In this document: piece after piece, positions 19,615 to 28,758 of the stretch
Numbering within the stretch: position 1 is the stretch's first letter
How the letters are laid out: each line of letters begins with the position of its first letter
NCBI RefSeq assembly: GCF_024169315.1
Contig: NZ_JALJWR010000001.1
Coordinates: 4,142,501 to 4,206,500, forward strand
Origin: Pseudomonas migulae
Lineage (GTDB): Bacteria > Pseudomonadota > Gammaproteobacteria > Pseudomonadales > Pseudomonadaceae
Length of the DNA: 64,000 nucleotides
Direction: 5' to 3'
The notes under the pieces: generated by a model
What the model was told of the DNA's origin: nothing
The model's input: the letters and a program-made list of their open reading frames with translations, nothing else
Database searches by the model: none
Made by a program: the position numbers and the translations under genes

Positions 19615-19707
19615 TTGTGGGAGCGGGCTTGCTCGCGAATACGGTTTTTCATTCAACATTGATGTCGGCTGATACACCGCTTTCGCGAGCAAGCCCGCTC
19701 CCACAGG
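19615..19707. repeat. REPIN (REP doublet), TGGGAGCGGG class
   Basis: TTGTGGGAGCGGGCTTGCTC and its inverted copy around a spacer with TTCAACATTGATGTCGGCTG, the same spacer family as at 3301, 39925 and 42766. Between recQ and the dehydrogenase gene. Confidence 0.92.
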
Positions 19708-19833
19708 GATCTCAGTGTCTGGCTGATGCGCATCCATCCGCTGAATGTCCCCCATCACAGGAATAAATTTCAAAAAAGCCCGGTGGCTGACTATGGTGGG
19801 AACTGTCTTTGGATCGCCAACAAGAGAACAATC

Positions 19834-21063
19834 ATGAGCCAGACACCGTTCAACATTCAGCGCGCTGCCGTCATCGGTGCGGGCACCATGGGCCGTGGCA
19901 TTGTCATGTGCCTGGCCAACGCCGGGGTGCCGGTGCAGTGGGTCGATAACAATCCGCAGATGCTTGAGCAGGCGCTGGCCACCGTGGCCGAGACCTGTGC
20001 GCACAACGTGCGTCAGGGCCGGATCGATCAGGCCGAAGCGGATGCTCGTATTGCACGGGTCACGGCCGCTGCCGATTACGCAGCGATCCGCGATGTCGAT
20101 CTGGTGATTGAAGCGGTGTACGAAAACCTCGAGCTCAAGCAGAAAATCTTCCGCGAACTCGATGGTTTGCTCAAACCCGAAGCCATCCTGGCGAGCAACA
20201 CGTCAGCGCTGGATATCGACGCGATCGCCGCGGCCACTCGCCGTCCGCAACAGGTGTTGGGCCTGCACTTCTTCAGCCCGGCGCACATCATGAAATTGCT
20301 GGAAATCGTTCGTGGTGCACAGACGGCACCCGCCGTGCTGGATGCCGCGCTGGAACTGGGCAAGCGCATGGGCAAGGTCAGTGTGGTGTCGGGCAATTGC
20401 GAGGGTTTCATCGGCAACCGCATGCTCAATACCTACGTGCTCGAAGCGCGCAAGATGCTGCTTGAGGGGGCTTATCCCTATCAGGTGGATGCGGCGTTGC
20501 AGGGTTTTGGTTTCGCCATGGGGCCGTTTCGCATGTTCGATGTGGTCGGTATCGACCTGCAATGGCGCGCTCGGGAACTGGCCGGCGTCGGGCAGGATGT
20601 GCCGCAGGTCCAGGTGGACAACCGCCTGTGCGAGCTGGGCCGTTTCGGTCAGAAAAGCGGCAACGGTTATTACCACTACGAGGCGGGCAGTCGCCAGGCT
20701 GAGCACGATGTGGAGGTGGATGCGCTGGTGCTGCAAGTCAGCGAGGGATTGGGCTTCCAACGTCGCGAAATCGGCCCTGAGGAAATTCTGGAGCGCTGCT
20801 TGCTGGCGCTGGTCAACGAGGGCGCGAAAATCCTTCAGGAAGGGATTGCCGAATCGGCGCACGACATCGATCTGGTGTACCTCAACGGCTATGGTTTCCC
20901 GGCGGACAAGGGCGGGCCGATGGCCTGGGCGGATCAGCAGGGGTTGGCGGACATTCATCAGCGGTTGTTGGCGCTAGAGACCCGGCAAGGCGATCACTGG
21001 CAGCCGGCGCGGTTGATTGGGGAGTTGGCAGCGGTGGGTAAGGGGTTTTCGACCGTTGATTGA
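19834..21063 (+). CDS. 3-hydroxyacyl-CoA dehydrogenase (single-domain, FadB-like NAD-binding family)
   Basis: 409 residues from the ATG at 19834 (MSQTPFNIQRAAVIGAGTMGRGI; an upstream in-frame start has no ribosome site). The NAD fold shows GAGTMGRG at about 15-22, and FDLVIEAVYENLELKQ-like and ASNTSALDI segments follow. HFFSPAHIMKLLEIVRG contains the catalytic His. Two C-terminal HCDH domains follow (FIGNRMLNTYVLEA; YLNGYGFPADKGGPM). It oxidises L-3-hydroxyacyl-CoA to 3-ketoacyl-CoA in beta-oxidation. No hydratase domain is fused, unlike FadB. A thioesterase gene follows 170 bp downstream. Confidence 0.92.
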   Translation: MSQTPFNIQRAAVIGAGTMGRGIVMCLANAGVPVQWVDNNPQMLEQALATVAETCAHNVRQGRIDQAEADARIARVTAAADYAAIRDVDLVIEAVYENLELKQKIFRELDGLLKPEAILASNTSALDIDAIAAATRRPQQVLGLHFFSPAHIMKLLEIVRGAQTAPAVLDAALELGKRMGKVSVVSGNCEGFIGNRMLNTYVLEARKMLLEGAYPYQVDAALQGFGFAMGPFRMFDVVGIDLQWRARELAGVGQDVPQVQVDNRLCELGRFGQKSGNGYYHYEAGSRQAEHDVEVDALVLQVSEGLGFQRREIGPEEILERCLLALVNEGAKILQEGIAESAHDIDLVYLNGYGFPADKGGPMAWADQQGLADIHQRLLALETRQGDHWQPARLIGELAAVGKGFSTVD

Positions 21064-21083
21064 AGTAGAGCCTCTGATGGCCT

Positions 21084-21174
21084 CATCGCGGGCAGCCCGC
21101 TCCCACATAGTTAGTGTCGTTCACAAAACAGACATTTACTGAAAATACCTGTGGGAGCGGGCTTGCCCGCGAAG
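21084..21174. repeat. REPIN (REP doublet), TGGGAGCGGG class
   Basis: TCGCGGGCAGCCCGCTCCCA (one base short of consensus) and the inverted TGGGAGCGGGCTTGCCCGCG. The spacer has GTGTCGTTCACAAAAC, also found in the REPINs at 22455 and 27333. Confidence 0.9.
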
Positions 21175-21230
21175 AACGATAACGCGGTTTTCGCCTTAAA
21201 CTCGCCATCCAACTCAAGGAACCGACATTG

Positions 21231-21662
21231 ATGTCCAACCCGATGCCCCAACGCACCGACTACCCGCACTTCCAGCCCATCACCACTCGCTGGCACGACA
21301 ACGATGCCTACGGTCACGTCAACAACGTCACCTACTACAGCTTCTTCGACACGGCGGTGAACACTTATCTGATCGAAGTCGGCGGGCTGGATATTCATGA
21401 CGGTGAAGTCGTGGGTTTCGTGGTGAGTTCGGCTTGTGATTATTTTGCCTCCATCGCTTTCCCCGACCGGATCGAGATCGGTTTGCGGGTGGGCAAGTTG
21501 GGCAACAGCTCTGTGCAATACGAACTGGCGGTGTTCAAGGCCGGTGAAGAAGACGCCTGTGCGGCGGGGCGTTTCGTGCATGTATTTGTGGACCGGGCGT
21601 CGAACCAGCCGGTGGCGATTCCTGCCGGTTTGCGCGGGGCGCTGGAGCGGTTGGTGGTTTGA
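21231..21662 (+). CDS. YbgC/4HBT-type acyl-CoA thioesterase
   Basis: 143 residues from the ATG at 21231 (a TTG one codon earlier is possible; AAGGA lies 11 bases before the ATG). The segment [27 protein letters not shown] carries the catalytic Asp of the 4-hydroxybenzoyl-CoA thioesterase family. It hydrolyses acyl-CoA in the cytosol; exact substrate unknown. It may serve with the preceding 3-hydroxyacyl-CoA dehydrogenase. A terminator follows directly. Confidence 0.9.
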   Translation: MSNPMPQRTDYPHFQPITTRWHDNDAYGHVNNVTYYSFFDTAVNTYLIEVGGLDIHDGEVVGFVVSSACDYFASIAFPDRIEIGLRVGKLGNSSVQYELAVFKAGEEDACAAGRFVHVFVDRASNQPVAIPAGLRGALERLVV

Positions 21663-21667
21663 CGGGC

Positions 21668-21701
21668 AAAAAAAATCGCAGCCCGAGGGCTGCGACTTTT
21701 T
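21668..21701. terminator. Bidirectional terminator between the thioesterase and glycine-zipper genes
   Basis: AAAAAATCGCAGCC-CGAG-GGCTGCGACTTTTT: an 8-bp stem with A- and T-runs on either side, between convergent genes. Confidence 0.93.
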
Positions 21702-21731
21702 GATCTACCGGTAAACGAGGTGATTCAAGCC

Positions 21732-22211
21732 TCAGTCGCGATAGCGATGGTGATGCTTGCGGTGGCCATAGGCGTGACCGCGACCGGGATGACCATCACG
21801 GTAGTAGCGACGATCACCGCCACGATGAGAGCGACGATCATCGTCGTCATCGCTCTTGTTACCCATGTAGTTACCCAGCGCGCCACCGGCGCCGCCACCT
21901 GCTGCGGAGCCGATCAGGCTGCCTGTGGTGCCGCCCATGCTGCGGCCGACCACGTTACCGCCCGCTGCGCCCAACGCACCGCCAATGGCCGCTTCGCCAC
22001 GGCTGCGTTTGTCTGCGCCGACTGCGCTACCACCCGCGCCGCCCAGGGCCGCGCCAATGGTGGAACCTGTGTTGCCGCCTAACGATTGACCGACGACTGA
22101 GCCCAAAACCCCGCCCAATGCGCCGCCCACACCTGCTTCGGTGGTGCCTCCGGCAGAAGCGAAGCCACTGACCAGGCCAAGGGACAACAAGAGAATCGAG
22201 GAGAACTTCAT
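21732..22211 (-). CDS. Glycine-zipper exported protein with His/Arg-rich tail
   Basis: 159 residues. A signal peptide (MKFSSILLLSLGLVSGFASA) is followed by about 95 residues of repeated GxxxG motifs (GGALGGVLGSVVGQSLGG; GAALGGAGGSAVG; IGSAAGGGAGGALG), as in glycine-zipper lipoprotein-like proteins that insert in or associate with membranes. There is no lipobox Cys. The tail is unusual: a run of five Asp, then Arg/Tyr/Gly and a His-rich end (HRKHHHRYRD), which could bind metal ions. Function unknown. Confidence 0.85.
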   Translation of the reverse strand: MKFSSILLLSLGLVSGFASAGGTTEAGVGGALGGVLGSVVGQSLGGNTGSTIGAALGGAGGSAVGADKRSRGEAAIGGALGAAGGNVVGRSMGGTTGSLIGSAAGGGAGGALGNYMGNKSDDDDDRRSHRGGDRRYYRDGHPGRGHAYGHRKHHHRYRD

Positions 22212-22369
22212 AGAGGAACCTCAAGGGGATGACGGCGCGATCCTGAGGCTGAGGCAGGGTGCTTACAATCGATATCCGACGAATGACACGACTTCAGAAA
22301 ATATACCTAAGTTGCTGTTTTTTGGCTGGAACTTAAGTATTTTTCGCCGGTCTTTAACTACTTCGGAAT

Positions 22370-22399
22370 GGCCGTTTTTGTGGAAAAACGGCCTTTTTT
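22370..22399 (+). terminator. Terminator-like perfect hairpin in intergenic DNA
   Basis: GGCCGTTTTT-GTGG-AAAAACGGCC followed by T6: a 10-bp perfect stem. It lies between two minus-strand genes in an AT-rich stretch (22260-22400). No plus-strand gene ends here, so it is either a remnant or the end of an unseen short transcript. Confidence 0.6.
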
Positions 22400-22454
22400 G
22401 TGGGCGTTTGGAAAGTGCCGAATGGTTCCGATCATGTGTTGCCATGTCGGACGC

Positions 22455-22548
22455 CTTCGCGGGCAAGCCGCGCTCCCACAGGACCTGTGTCGTTCACCAA
22501 AAGGTGAGCACAATACAAAACCTGTGGGAGCGTGGCTTGCCCGCGAAG
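22455..22548. repeat. REPIN (REP doublet), TGGGAGCG class
   Basis: TTCGCGGGCAAGCCGCGCTC and the inverted TGGGAGCGTGGCTTGCCCGC; spacer with GTGTCGTTCACCAAAAGGTG. Upstream neighbour of the formate-dehydrogenase-type gene end. Confidence 0.92.
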
Positions 22549-22568
22549 AGGCCAGACCTGCTGTCGCG

Positions 22569-24917
22569 TTAAGCCGACTTGGCCATGATCAACCCAGTCT
22601 CACTCGCCGCTTCCAACCGGATCGCCACAAACTTCGACGTCGGTGTATGGCTGCCATCCCCGGTGCTCTCCAGCGGCACCAGCGGGTTCACTTCCGGGTA
22701 ATACGCAGCAGCCTGCCCCGCAGGAATATCAAACGCCAGCAGCGTAAAGCCCTTCACCCGACGCTCGACCCCATCGTCCCAGATCGACACGATGTCGGCC
22801 TTCTGCCCAGGCTTGAAGCCCAGGCGAATGATGTCGGCTTCGTTGACGAACAACACATCGCGCTGACCTTTCACACCGCGATAACGGTCATTCAGGCCAT
22901 AGATCGTTGTGTTGTATTGATCGTGGGAACGCATCGACTGCAGGATCAGGTCCGGCAATACGCCAGTGGCGCGGGTGCGTTCGTGCACGAGGTCCTTGGG
23001 CAATACGTTCGGGCGGAAATTCGCCCGGCCTGACGCGGTGTTCCATTTGCGCGCACCGGCACTGTTGCCGAGGTAAAAGCCACCAGGATTCTTGATCCGC
23101 TCGTTGAAATTCTTGAAGTTGGGAATGGTGTCGGCAATCAGGTCGCGGATACGTCTGTAATCCGCCACCAGCCAGTTCCAGTCCACCGGTTGGCTGCCCA
23201 GCGTGGCGGCCGCGATACCGGCAAGAATTGCCGGCTCCGAGCGCATCTGGTTCGACAGCGGCTCCAGCTGGCCATTGGAGGCGTGGACCATGCTGAACGA
23301 GTCTTCGACGGTTACTGCCTGTGGGCCTTCGGTTTGCCGGTCGATGTCGGTCCGACCCAGGCATGGCAGGATCAGCGCTTCTTTACCGTGGGCCAGGTGG
23401 CTGCGGTTGAGCTTGGTGCTGATCTGCACGGTCAGGTCACAATTGCTCAAGGCCTGGAAGGTACGCGGACTGTCCGGCGTGGCCTGGGCGAAGTTGCCGC
23501 CGAGGGCGATGAACACTTTTGCCCGGCCTTCGGCCATGGCGTGAATCGCTTCAACCACGTTGTGGCCGTTTTCACGCGGTACCTTGAACTGGAAGCGACG
23601 CTCCAGCGCATCGAGAAACGCCACCGGCGGGCGTTCGTTGATGCCCATGGTCCGGTCGCCCTGCACGTTACTGTGGCCACGCACCGGGCACAGGCCTGCG
23701 CCCGGCCGGCCGATGTTGCCGCGCAAGAGCATCAGGTTGGCGATTTCCTGGATGGTCGCCACCGAATGACGATGCTGGGTGATACCCATGGCCCAGCACA
23801 TGATGACGTTCTTGCCCTTGGCGTACATGCGCGCCGCTTGCTCGATCTCGACCAGGGGCAGACCCGATTGCTCGACGATCTGCTCCCACGTGGTGTCGTC
23901 GACGATGCCCAGGTATTCCAGCACGTTGACGCTATGTTCATTGAGGAAGTCGTGATCGAACACGGCAGGCTCACCCGCCTTCTGCGCATCGCGCTCCCAT
24001 TGCAGCAGGAACTTGGCCATGCCGCGCATGATCGCCATGTCGCCGCCCAGGGCCGGACGGAAGTACGCGGTGTTGGTCGGCCTGTCGCCGTTGGTGAGCA
24101 TTTCGATCGGGTGTTGCGGGTGCTGAAAACGTTCCAGGCCGCGCTCTTTCAGAGGATTGATGCACACCACCTGAGCACCGCGTTTCACCGCTTCACGCAG
24201 CGGTTCGAGCATCCGTGGGTGGTTGGTGCCGGGGTTCTGGCCCCAGACGAAAATCGCATCGGCGTGTTCGAAGTCATCGAACGTCACGGTGCCTTTGCCG
24301 ACGCCAACGCTCTGCGACAGCGCGACGCCGCTGGCTTCGTGGCACATGTTCGAGCAGTCGGGGAAGTTGTTGGTGCCATAGGCACGCACGAACAATTGAT
24401 AGAGGAATGCCGCTTCGTTGCTGGCACGTCCCGAGGTGTAGAACTCGGCCTGGTCCGGGCTCGACAAACCGCGCAGGTGCTTGGCGATGATGGCAAACGC
24501 ATCGTCCCAGCTGATCGGTTGGTAGCGATCGGTTTCGGCGTTGTAGCTCAATGGCTCGGTCAGGCGGCCCTGATATTCAAGCCAGTAGTCGCTCTGCTCA
24601 AGTAGCTGAGTGACGCTGTGCTTGGCGAAGAACTTGCCGTCGACACGGCGTTTGGTCGCTTCCCAGTTCACCGCTTTGGCGCCGTTCTCGCAGAACGCCA
24701 CCATGCCGGCTTCATTGGAATCGCCCCAGGCGCAACCGGGGCAATCGAAGCCGCCGTTCTTGTTGGTCTTGAGCATCATGCGCAGGTTTTTCAGCGCGTT
24801 GTCGCTGGTCAACCAGGCCTGGGCAACGCTGATCAGCGCGCCCCAGCCACCGGCCGGTCCTTTGTAGGGCTTGTAGCGGGGGACGGGTGTCTGGTCGGCT
24901 TGACGATGTTGACTCAC
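22569..24917 (-). CDS. FdhF/YdeP-family molybdopterin oxidoreductase (formate dehydrogenase alpha-like)
   Basis: 782 residues. It begins with a short region containing FDCPGCAWGD (two Cys, about 56-65) rather than the full four-Cys iron-sulfur motif of classical formate dehydrogenases. The molybdopterin-binding segments follow: EFYTSGRASNEAAFLYQLF, WGQNPGTNHPRMLE, RGHSNVQGDRTMGI, and the C-terminal dinucleotide-binding domain near SMRSHDQYNTTIYG. This is the YdeP-type family, whose physiological substrate is unsettled. It overlaps fdhD by ATGA, which supports a real molybdo-enzyme dependent on FdhD sulfuration. Confidence 0.92.
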   Translation of the reverse strand: MSQHRQADQTPVPRYKPYKGPAGGWGALISVAQAWLTSDNALKNLRMMLKTNKNGGFDCPGCAWGDSNEAGMVAFCENGAKAVNWEATKRRVDGKFFAKHSVTQLLEQSDYWLEYQGRLTEPLSYNAETDRYQPISWDDAFAIIAKHLRGLSSPDQAEFYTSGRASNEAAFLYQLFVRAYGTNNFPDCSNMCHEASGVALSQSVGVGKGTVTFDDFEHADAIFVWGQNPGTNHPRMLEPLREAVKRGAQVVCINPLKERGLERFQHPQHPIEMLTNGDRPTNTAYFRPALGGDMAIMRGMAKFLLQWERDAQKAGEPAVFDHDFLNEHSVNVLEYLGIVDDTTWEQIVEQSGLPLVEIEQAARMYAKGKNVIMCWAMGITQHRHSVATIQEIANLMLLRGNIGRPGAGLCPVRGHSNVQGDRTMGINERPPVAFLDALERRFQFKVPRENGHNVVEAIHAMAEGRAKVFIALGGNFAQATPDSPRTFQALSNCDLTVQISTKLNRSHLAHGKEALILPCLGRTDIDRQTEGPQAVTVEDSFSMVHASNGQLEPLSNQMRSEPAILAGIAAATLGSQPVDWNWLVADYRRIRDLIADTIPNFKNFNERIKNPGGFYLGNSAGARKWNTASGRANFRPNVLPKDLVHERTRATGVLPDLILQSMRSHDQYNTTIYGLNDRYRGVKGQRDVLFVNEADIIRLGFKPGQKADIVSIWDDGVERRVKGFTLLAFDIPAGQAAAYYPEVNPLVPLESTGDGSHTPTSKFVAIRLEAASETGLIMAKSA

Positions 24918-25753
24918 GCTTGATTCTCCAACGCTGGGCTGTAAACCCGCGGCGCATTCTTCTGTGGCAAATGGATAAGGTTAAGGTTGTGACGACGGGC
25001 CCATTGCACGGCAAGGCCAGTGGGCGCCGACAGGCTGACGAGTGTCTGGATGCCTGCGCGCAATACTTTCTGGATCAACTCCAGGCTGCAACGACTGGTG
25101 ACAATCGCCAGGCCGCCGGTGGTTGGGATTTTTTGCCGGATCAGTCCGCCGATCAGTTTGTCGAGGGCGTTGTGCCGGCCGATGTCTTCGCGACCGAGCA
25201 GCAATTCGCCTTCGGCGTTCATGAACACGGCCGCATGTACCGCGCCGCAATGCTGGCCCAGAGGCTGAAACGCGCTGATGCGCTGGCGCAAGCCGTCAAG
25301 CCATTCGGCGGGTGGCAAGGGGGCGCCGGGCAAGACCTTGAGGTCCGGCAGGGCCTGCTCCACCGCTTCCACGCCACACAGACCGCAACCGCTGGTGCCG
25401 GCCAGTTGCCGGCGCTGCTGCTTGAGGTTCCAGAAGGCGCGGTTGGCGATGGTCACTTGCGCGTACTGCGCCGAACCCGAGCCGCTGAGTTGCAGGTCAT
25501 AAATGTCGGAGGCGTCTTCAATGATGCCGCTGCCGAGGCTGAAACCGACGATGAAGTCTTCCAGATCCGTCGGCGTCACCAGCATCACCGCCTGGCTGAT
25601 GCCGTTGAAGGCAATCGCCAGCGCAACTTCTTCGGCCAGCGCGGTGCTGGCCGATTCGGCGAATTGAAGATCGCTGTAACTGTACGTTTGGCTGGCGGAG
25701 GGCGCGGGCGTTTCGAGGGCTGGCGCCGCGCAAACAGGACGCTTGGCGTTCAT
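24914..25753 (-). CDS. fdhD: Formate dehydrogenase accessory sulfurtransferase FdhD
   Basis: About 279 residues from the ATG at 25753 (MNAKRPVCAAP). Starts two or fifteen codons upstream are also open and none has a strong ribosome site, so the exact start is uncertain. The family core is clear: EEVALAIAFNGISQAVMLVTP, DFIVGFSLGSGII, the persulfide-carrying CGLC in TSGCGLCGVEAVEQ, and GREDIGRHNALDKLIGG. FdhD passes sulfur from IscS to the molybdenum cofactor of formate-dehydrogenase-type enzymes. It precedes the oxidoreductase gene with ATGA overlap. Confidence 0.93.
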   Translation of the reverse strand: MNAKRPVCAAPALETPAPSASQTYSYSDLQFAESASTALAEEVALAIAFNGISQAVMLVTPTDLEDFIVGFSLGSGIIEDASDIYDLQLSGSGSAQYAQVTIANRAFWNLKQQRRQLAGTSGCGLCGVEAVEQALPDLKVLPGAPLPPAEWLDGLRQRISAFQPLGQHCGAVHAAVFMNAEGELLLGREDIGRHNALDKLIGGLIRQKIPTTGGLAIVTSRCSLELIQKVLRAGIQTLVSLSAPTGLAVQWARRHNLNLIHLPQKNAPRVYSPALENQA

Positions 25754-25846
25754 GAGCATCACCGACGGTTTGGTCAGGTTTAAGCCTATGCGCGTCAAAG
25801 TGTCGCGTCTAATCGCTATTACTGATCTGCCGATAGATGGCGTCGA

Positions 25847-26734
25847 TCAAGAGCCGGTTGACGATTTCTGATAGATCGCAAAACAGGCTTCCGCCAGCGC
25901 CGACCGCGGCGCGCTGCGACGCATGATCAGCCCCAGTTGGCCGAGGGTCTGCGCGTTTTCGATCGGTTGCAAACGCAGATGATCGGTCAGGTTTTCCAGG
26001 CCTCCGTCCAGCGGCATTACGGCGCAGCACAAACCACCGTGCACAGCTTGTAACAGTTGATGCACGGCATCGGTCTGCAACAGCGGCTGCGGGGTGAGGC
26101 CGCGGCTGTGGAAATTGTGGTCGATGGACTGACGGAAATGCATGCCGCTGGTGAGCATGCCCAGCGGCAGTTCGATCAACGACTCCCAGCTCAGTGGCGT
26201 CTCGCCGAACGTGAAGAAGCGCTGGTCGTAGAGCAGGCCCATGCGGGTTTCGCTGAAGGTCAGGGAGTCGAAGCGTTCGGCGTCCAGACGCTCCAGGTAC
26301 GACACGCCGAGGTCAAGGCGATTGTTCGCCAGTTGTTCGAGGATCTGCTCGGAGCTCAGCGCCGAGAGTTCGAAACGCAGGTTCGGGTGTTCGGCGTGCA
26401 GGCGTTGCAGCAGGGGCAGCGGATCGAAACTCGACAATGGCACCACGCCTAGACGCAGCGTACCCACCAGGTTGCCGCGACACGCAGCGGCCTCGGCCTG
26501 CAAACCGTCACAGGCCGCCAGCACGGTGCGCGCCCAGGCCAGCACCCGCTCGCCCGGCGCGGTAAAGCCTTCGAAGCGTTGGCCACGGTTGACCAATGGC
26601 AACTCCAGCTCTTCTTCGAGGCTGCGCAGGCGCATGGACAAGGTTGGCTGGGTGATGTGACACCGTGCGGCGGCCTGGCCGAAGTGCCGGGTTTCGTCGA
26701 GGGCGATGAGGAATTTCAGCTGCTTGATGTCCAT
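25847..26734 (-). CDS. LysR-family transcriptional regulator
   Basis: 295 residues from the ATG at 26734 (MDIKQLKFLIALDETRHFGQAA; 16 codons upstream are open but look non-coding). N-terminal winged HTH with ARCHITQPTLSMRLRSLEEELELPLVNRG, then a LysR effector domain with LRLGVVPLSS. It lies on the same strand just upstream of fdhD and the fdhF-like gene, so it probably regulates them or senses a related signal; the effector is unknown. Confidence 0.92.
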   Translation of the reverse strand: MDIKQLKFLIALDETRHFGQAAARCHITQPTLSMRLRSLEEELELPLVNRGQRFEGFTAPGERVLAWARTVLAACDGLQAEAAACRGNLVGTLRLGVVPLSSFDPLPLLQRLHAEHPNLRFELSALSSEQILEQLANNRLDLGVSYLERLDAERFDSLTFSETRMGLLYDQRFFTFGETPLSWESLIELPLGMLTSGMHFRQSIDHNFHSRGLTPQPLLQTDAVHQLLQAVHGGLCCAVMPLDGGLENLTDHLRLQPIENAQTLGQLGLIMRRSAPRSALAEACFAIYQKSSTGS

Positions 26735-26870
26735 CTTCGCTCCAGGGCGCGGGAAGGTCGGGATTCTAGCGCCTGGGAGCAAGCGGCGTCATTGGTCGGG
26801 TGGGAGCCGGGGGTTGCAACCTTGGTCTAGGCTTTTGCGTCTGGAACCTGAAAACCAAGGAGAGTGCGCC

Positions 26871-27311
26871 ATGAGTATTTTTAGCTTTGTGAAGGAAGCA
26901 GGCGAAAAGCTTATCGACCTGCTGACGCCTGGCAATGCCAATGCCAGCGAGCAGTTGAAGGAACACATCAGCAAGGTCGGCCTGGGTAACCCGAATGTGC
27001 AGGCGACAGTGGAGGGCGACAAGGTCACCGTGACGGGTGAAGTCGGCAGTCAGGAAGAGAAGGAAAAGATTCTGTTGGCGGTGGGCAATATTGCCGGCGT
27101 CGGGAGCGTGGATGACCAGATTACGGTGACCGGGCCGGTGGTGAAGGCTGCGACCTTTGTCACGGTTGTGAAGGGCGACACCCTGAGTGCGATTTCCTTG
27201 CGCGTGTATGGCGATGCCAACAAGTATCAGAAAATCTTCGAGGCCAATAAGCCGATGCTCAAGGATGTGAACAAGATTTATCCGGGGCAGTCGTTGCGGA
27301 TTCCTGAGTAA
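26871..27311 (+). CDS. kbp: BON/LysM-domain protein, potassium-binding protein Kbp (YgaU) type
   Basis: 146 residues from the ATG at 26871 with AAGGAGAG upstream. A BON domain (about 25-90: VQATVEGDKVTVTGEVGSQEEKEKILLAVGNIAGV) precedes a LysM domain (about 95-145: VVKGDTLSAISLRVYGDANKYQKIFEANKPML...GQSLRIPE). There is no signal peptide, as in E. coli Kbp, a cytosolic potassium sensor. It is divergent from the LysR gene. Confidence 0.93.
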   Translation: MSIFSFVKEAGEKLIDLLTPGNANASEQLKEHISKVGLGNPNVQATVEGDKVTVTGEVGSQEEKEKILLAVGNIAGVGSVDDQITVTGPVVKAATFVTVVKGDTLSAISLRVYGDANKYQKIFEANKPMLKDVNKIYPGQSLRIPE

Positions 27312-27332
27312 GTCTCAAGACCGTGTGATGGC

Positions 27333-27424
27333 TATCGCGGGCAAGCCCGCTCCCACAGGAGTTGTGTCGTTCACAAAAGGTGCACACGACACAAAAACCT
27401 GTGGGAGCGTGGCTTGCCCGCGAT
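27333..27424. repeat. REPIN (REP doublet), TGGGAGCG class
   Basis: TCGCGGGCAAGCCCGCTCCC and the inverted TGGGAGCGTGGCTTGCCCGC. The spacer (GTGTCGTTCACAAAAGGTGC...CGACAC) contains its own inverted GTGTCG/CGACAC pair. Between convergent kbp and yrfG. Confidence 0.93.
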
Positions 27425-27438
27425 GCAGGCGACGCGGT

Positions 27439-28101
27439 CTAAAGCCCTGCAATCAACTCCCGATAATCGACCACCGCCGCAAACTCCGCCGTATCCTTCG
27501 GCCCCTTGCGGCTGTCCGGCTCTCTCACTGCCAATAAATGCGTGACCCCGAAATCCCGCGCACTGCGCAGGATCGGCAACGTATCGTCGATAAACAGGCT
27601 GCGCGCCGGATCGAAGCCGATATCCGCCTGCAATGCGTCCCAGAATTGCGGGTTTTCCTTGGGAAAACCGTAATCGTGAGAGCTGATCAACCGCTCGAAG
27701 TACGGCGCCAGTTCAATTCTTTCCAGTTTCAGTGACAGCGAATCACGGTGCGCATTGGTGATCATCACCACCCGTTTACCAGCCTTTTTGAGCGCCTCCA
27801 GAAACGTATCCGCATCCGGGCGTAAAGCGATCAGGTGGGCGGTTTCCAGTTTCAGCTCGCGCACCGACAGCTTCAGCTCGGCGCTCCAGAAATCCAGGCA
27901 ATACCACTGCAACTGACCGGCATGGCGTTCGAACAGCGGCTGCAATTCCATCTCGGCCATGGCCCGGCTCACTCCGTGCAGCTCGGCATAACGCTGGGGC
28001 AAATGCTCCAGCCAGAAATGATTGTCGAAGTGCAGGTCCAGCAGCGTGCCATCCATGTCCAGCAGAACGGTGTCGATGTCGTGCCAGGGCAGCAGGGACA
28101 T
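27439..28101 (-). CDS. yrfG: GMP/IMP nucleotidase YrfG (HAD family)
   Basis: 220 residues. HAD phosphatase motifs: motif I DMDGTLLDLHFDN (about 15-27), motif II VVMITNAH, and motif III/IV near GFPKENPQFW and SLFIDDTLPIL. The LHFDNHFWLEHLPQRYA stretch is typical of the YrfG subgroup, which dephosphorylates GMP and IMP in the cytosol. It is divergent from nudE; both act on nucleotides. Confidence 0.92.
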   Translation of the reverse strand: MSLLPWHDIDTVLLDMDGTLLDLHFDNHFWLEHLPQRYAELHGVSRAMAEMELQPLFERHAGQLQWYCLDFWSAELKLSVRELKLETAHLIALRPDADTFLEALKKAGKRVVMITNAHRDSLSLKLERIELAPYFERLISSHDYGFPKENPQFWDALQADIGFDPARSLFIDDTLPILRSARDFGVTHLLAVREPDSRKGPKDTAEFAAVVDYRELIAGL

Positions 28102-28191
28102 AAAAAACTTCTCCAGCGGTAAAAAAGATATCCGAGGTCAACAATCAGGATAGGCCGGGTATAGTAACCCGCTATCGCCAAGGAGCCGCTC

Positions 28192-28758
28192 ATGCGCCAG
28201 AAACCCACCATCCTCGCTCGCGAGATTGTCGCCACCAGTCGTTTGTTCTGCGTCGAAGAGCTGAAGTTGCGCTTTTCCAATGGCGTGGAGCGCACTTATG
28301 AGCGACTGGTCGGCAAGGGCGCCGGGTATGGCGCGGTGATGATCGTGGCGATGCTCGATTCGGACCACGCGGTATTGGTCGAGGAATATTGTGGCGGCAC
28401 CGATGAATACGAGCTGTCGCTGCCCAAAGGCTTGATCGAGCCGGGTGAAGACGTGCTGGCGGCGGCGGAGCGCGAGCTCAAGGAAGAAGCCGGGTATGGC
28501 GCGCGACAGCTGGAGCATCTGACCGAGTTGTCCTTGTCGCCGGGTTACATGAGCCAGAAAATCCAGGTGGTGCTGGCCACGGACCTGTACGAGGAACGGC
28601 TGGAAGGCGACGAGCCTGAGCCGATGGGCGTGGACAAGATCAATCTGCGCGAACTGTCCGGTCTGGCCCAGAACCCGCGATTCACCGAGGGCCGTGCCTT
28701 GGCGGCATTGTACCTGGCCCGTGATCTGCTGACTCAACGTGGGGTGTTCCTGCCATGA
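28192..28758 (+). CDS. nudE: ADP compounds hydrolase NudE
   Basis: 188 residues, AAGGAG site before the ATG. A complete Nudix box is visible at about 82-104: GLIEPGEDVLAAAERELKEE. NudE hydrolyses ADP-ribose, Ap3A and NADH to mononucleotides. It overlaps cysQ by ATGA, so the two are cotranslated; the operon cleans up nucleotide by-products. Confidence 0.94.
   Translation: MRQKPTILAREIVATSRLFCVEELKLRFSNGVERTYERLVGKGAGYGAVMIVAMLDSDHAVLVEEYCGGTDEYELSLPKGLIEPGEDVLAAAERELKEEAGYGARQLEHLTELSLSPGYMSQKIQVVLATDLYEERLEGDEPEPMGVDKINLRELSGLAQNPRFTEGRALAALYLARDLLTQRGVFLP

Noticed and set aside
22370-22399. Hairpin GGCCGTTTTT...AAAAACGGCC as proof of a small RNA
   Set aside because: No promoter is visible on the plus strand upstream; listed only as a terminator-like hairpin.
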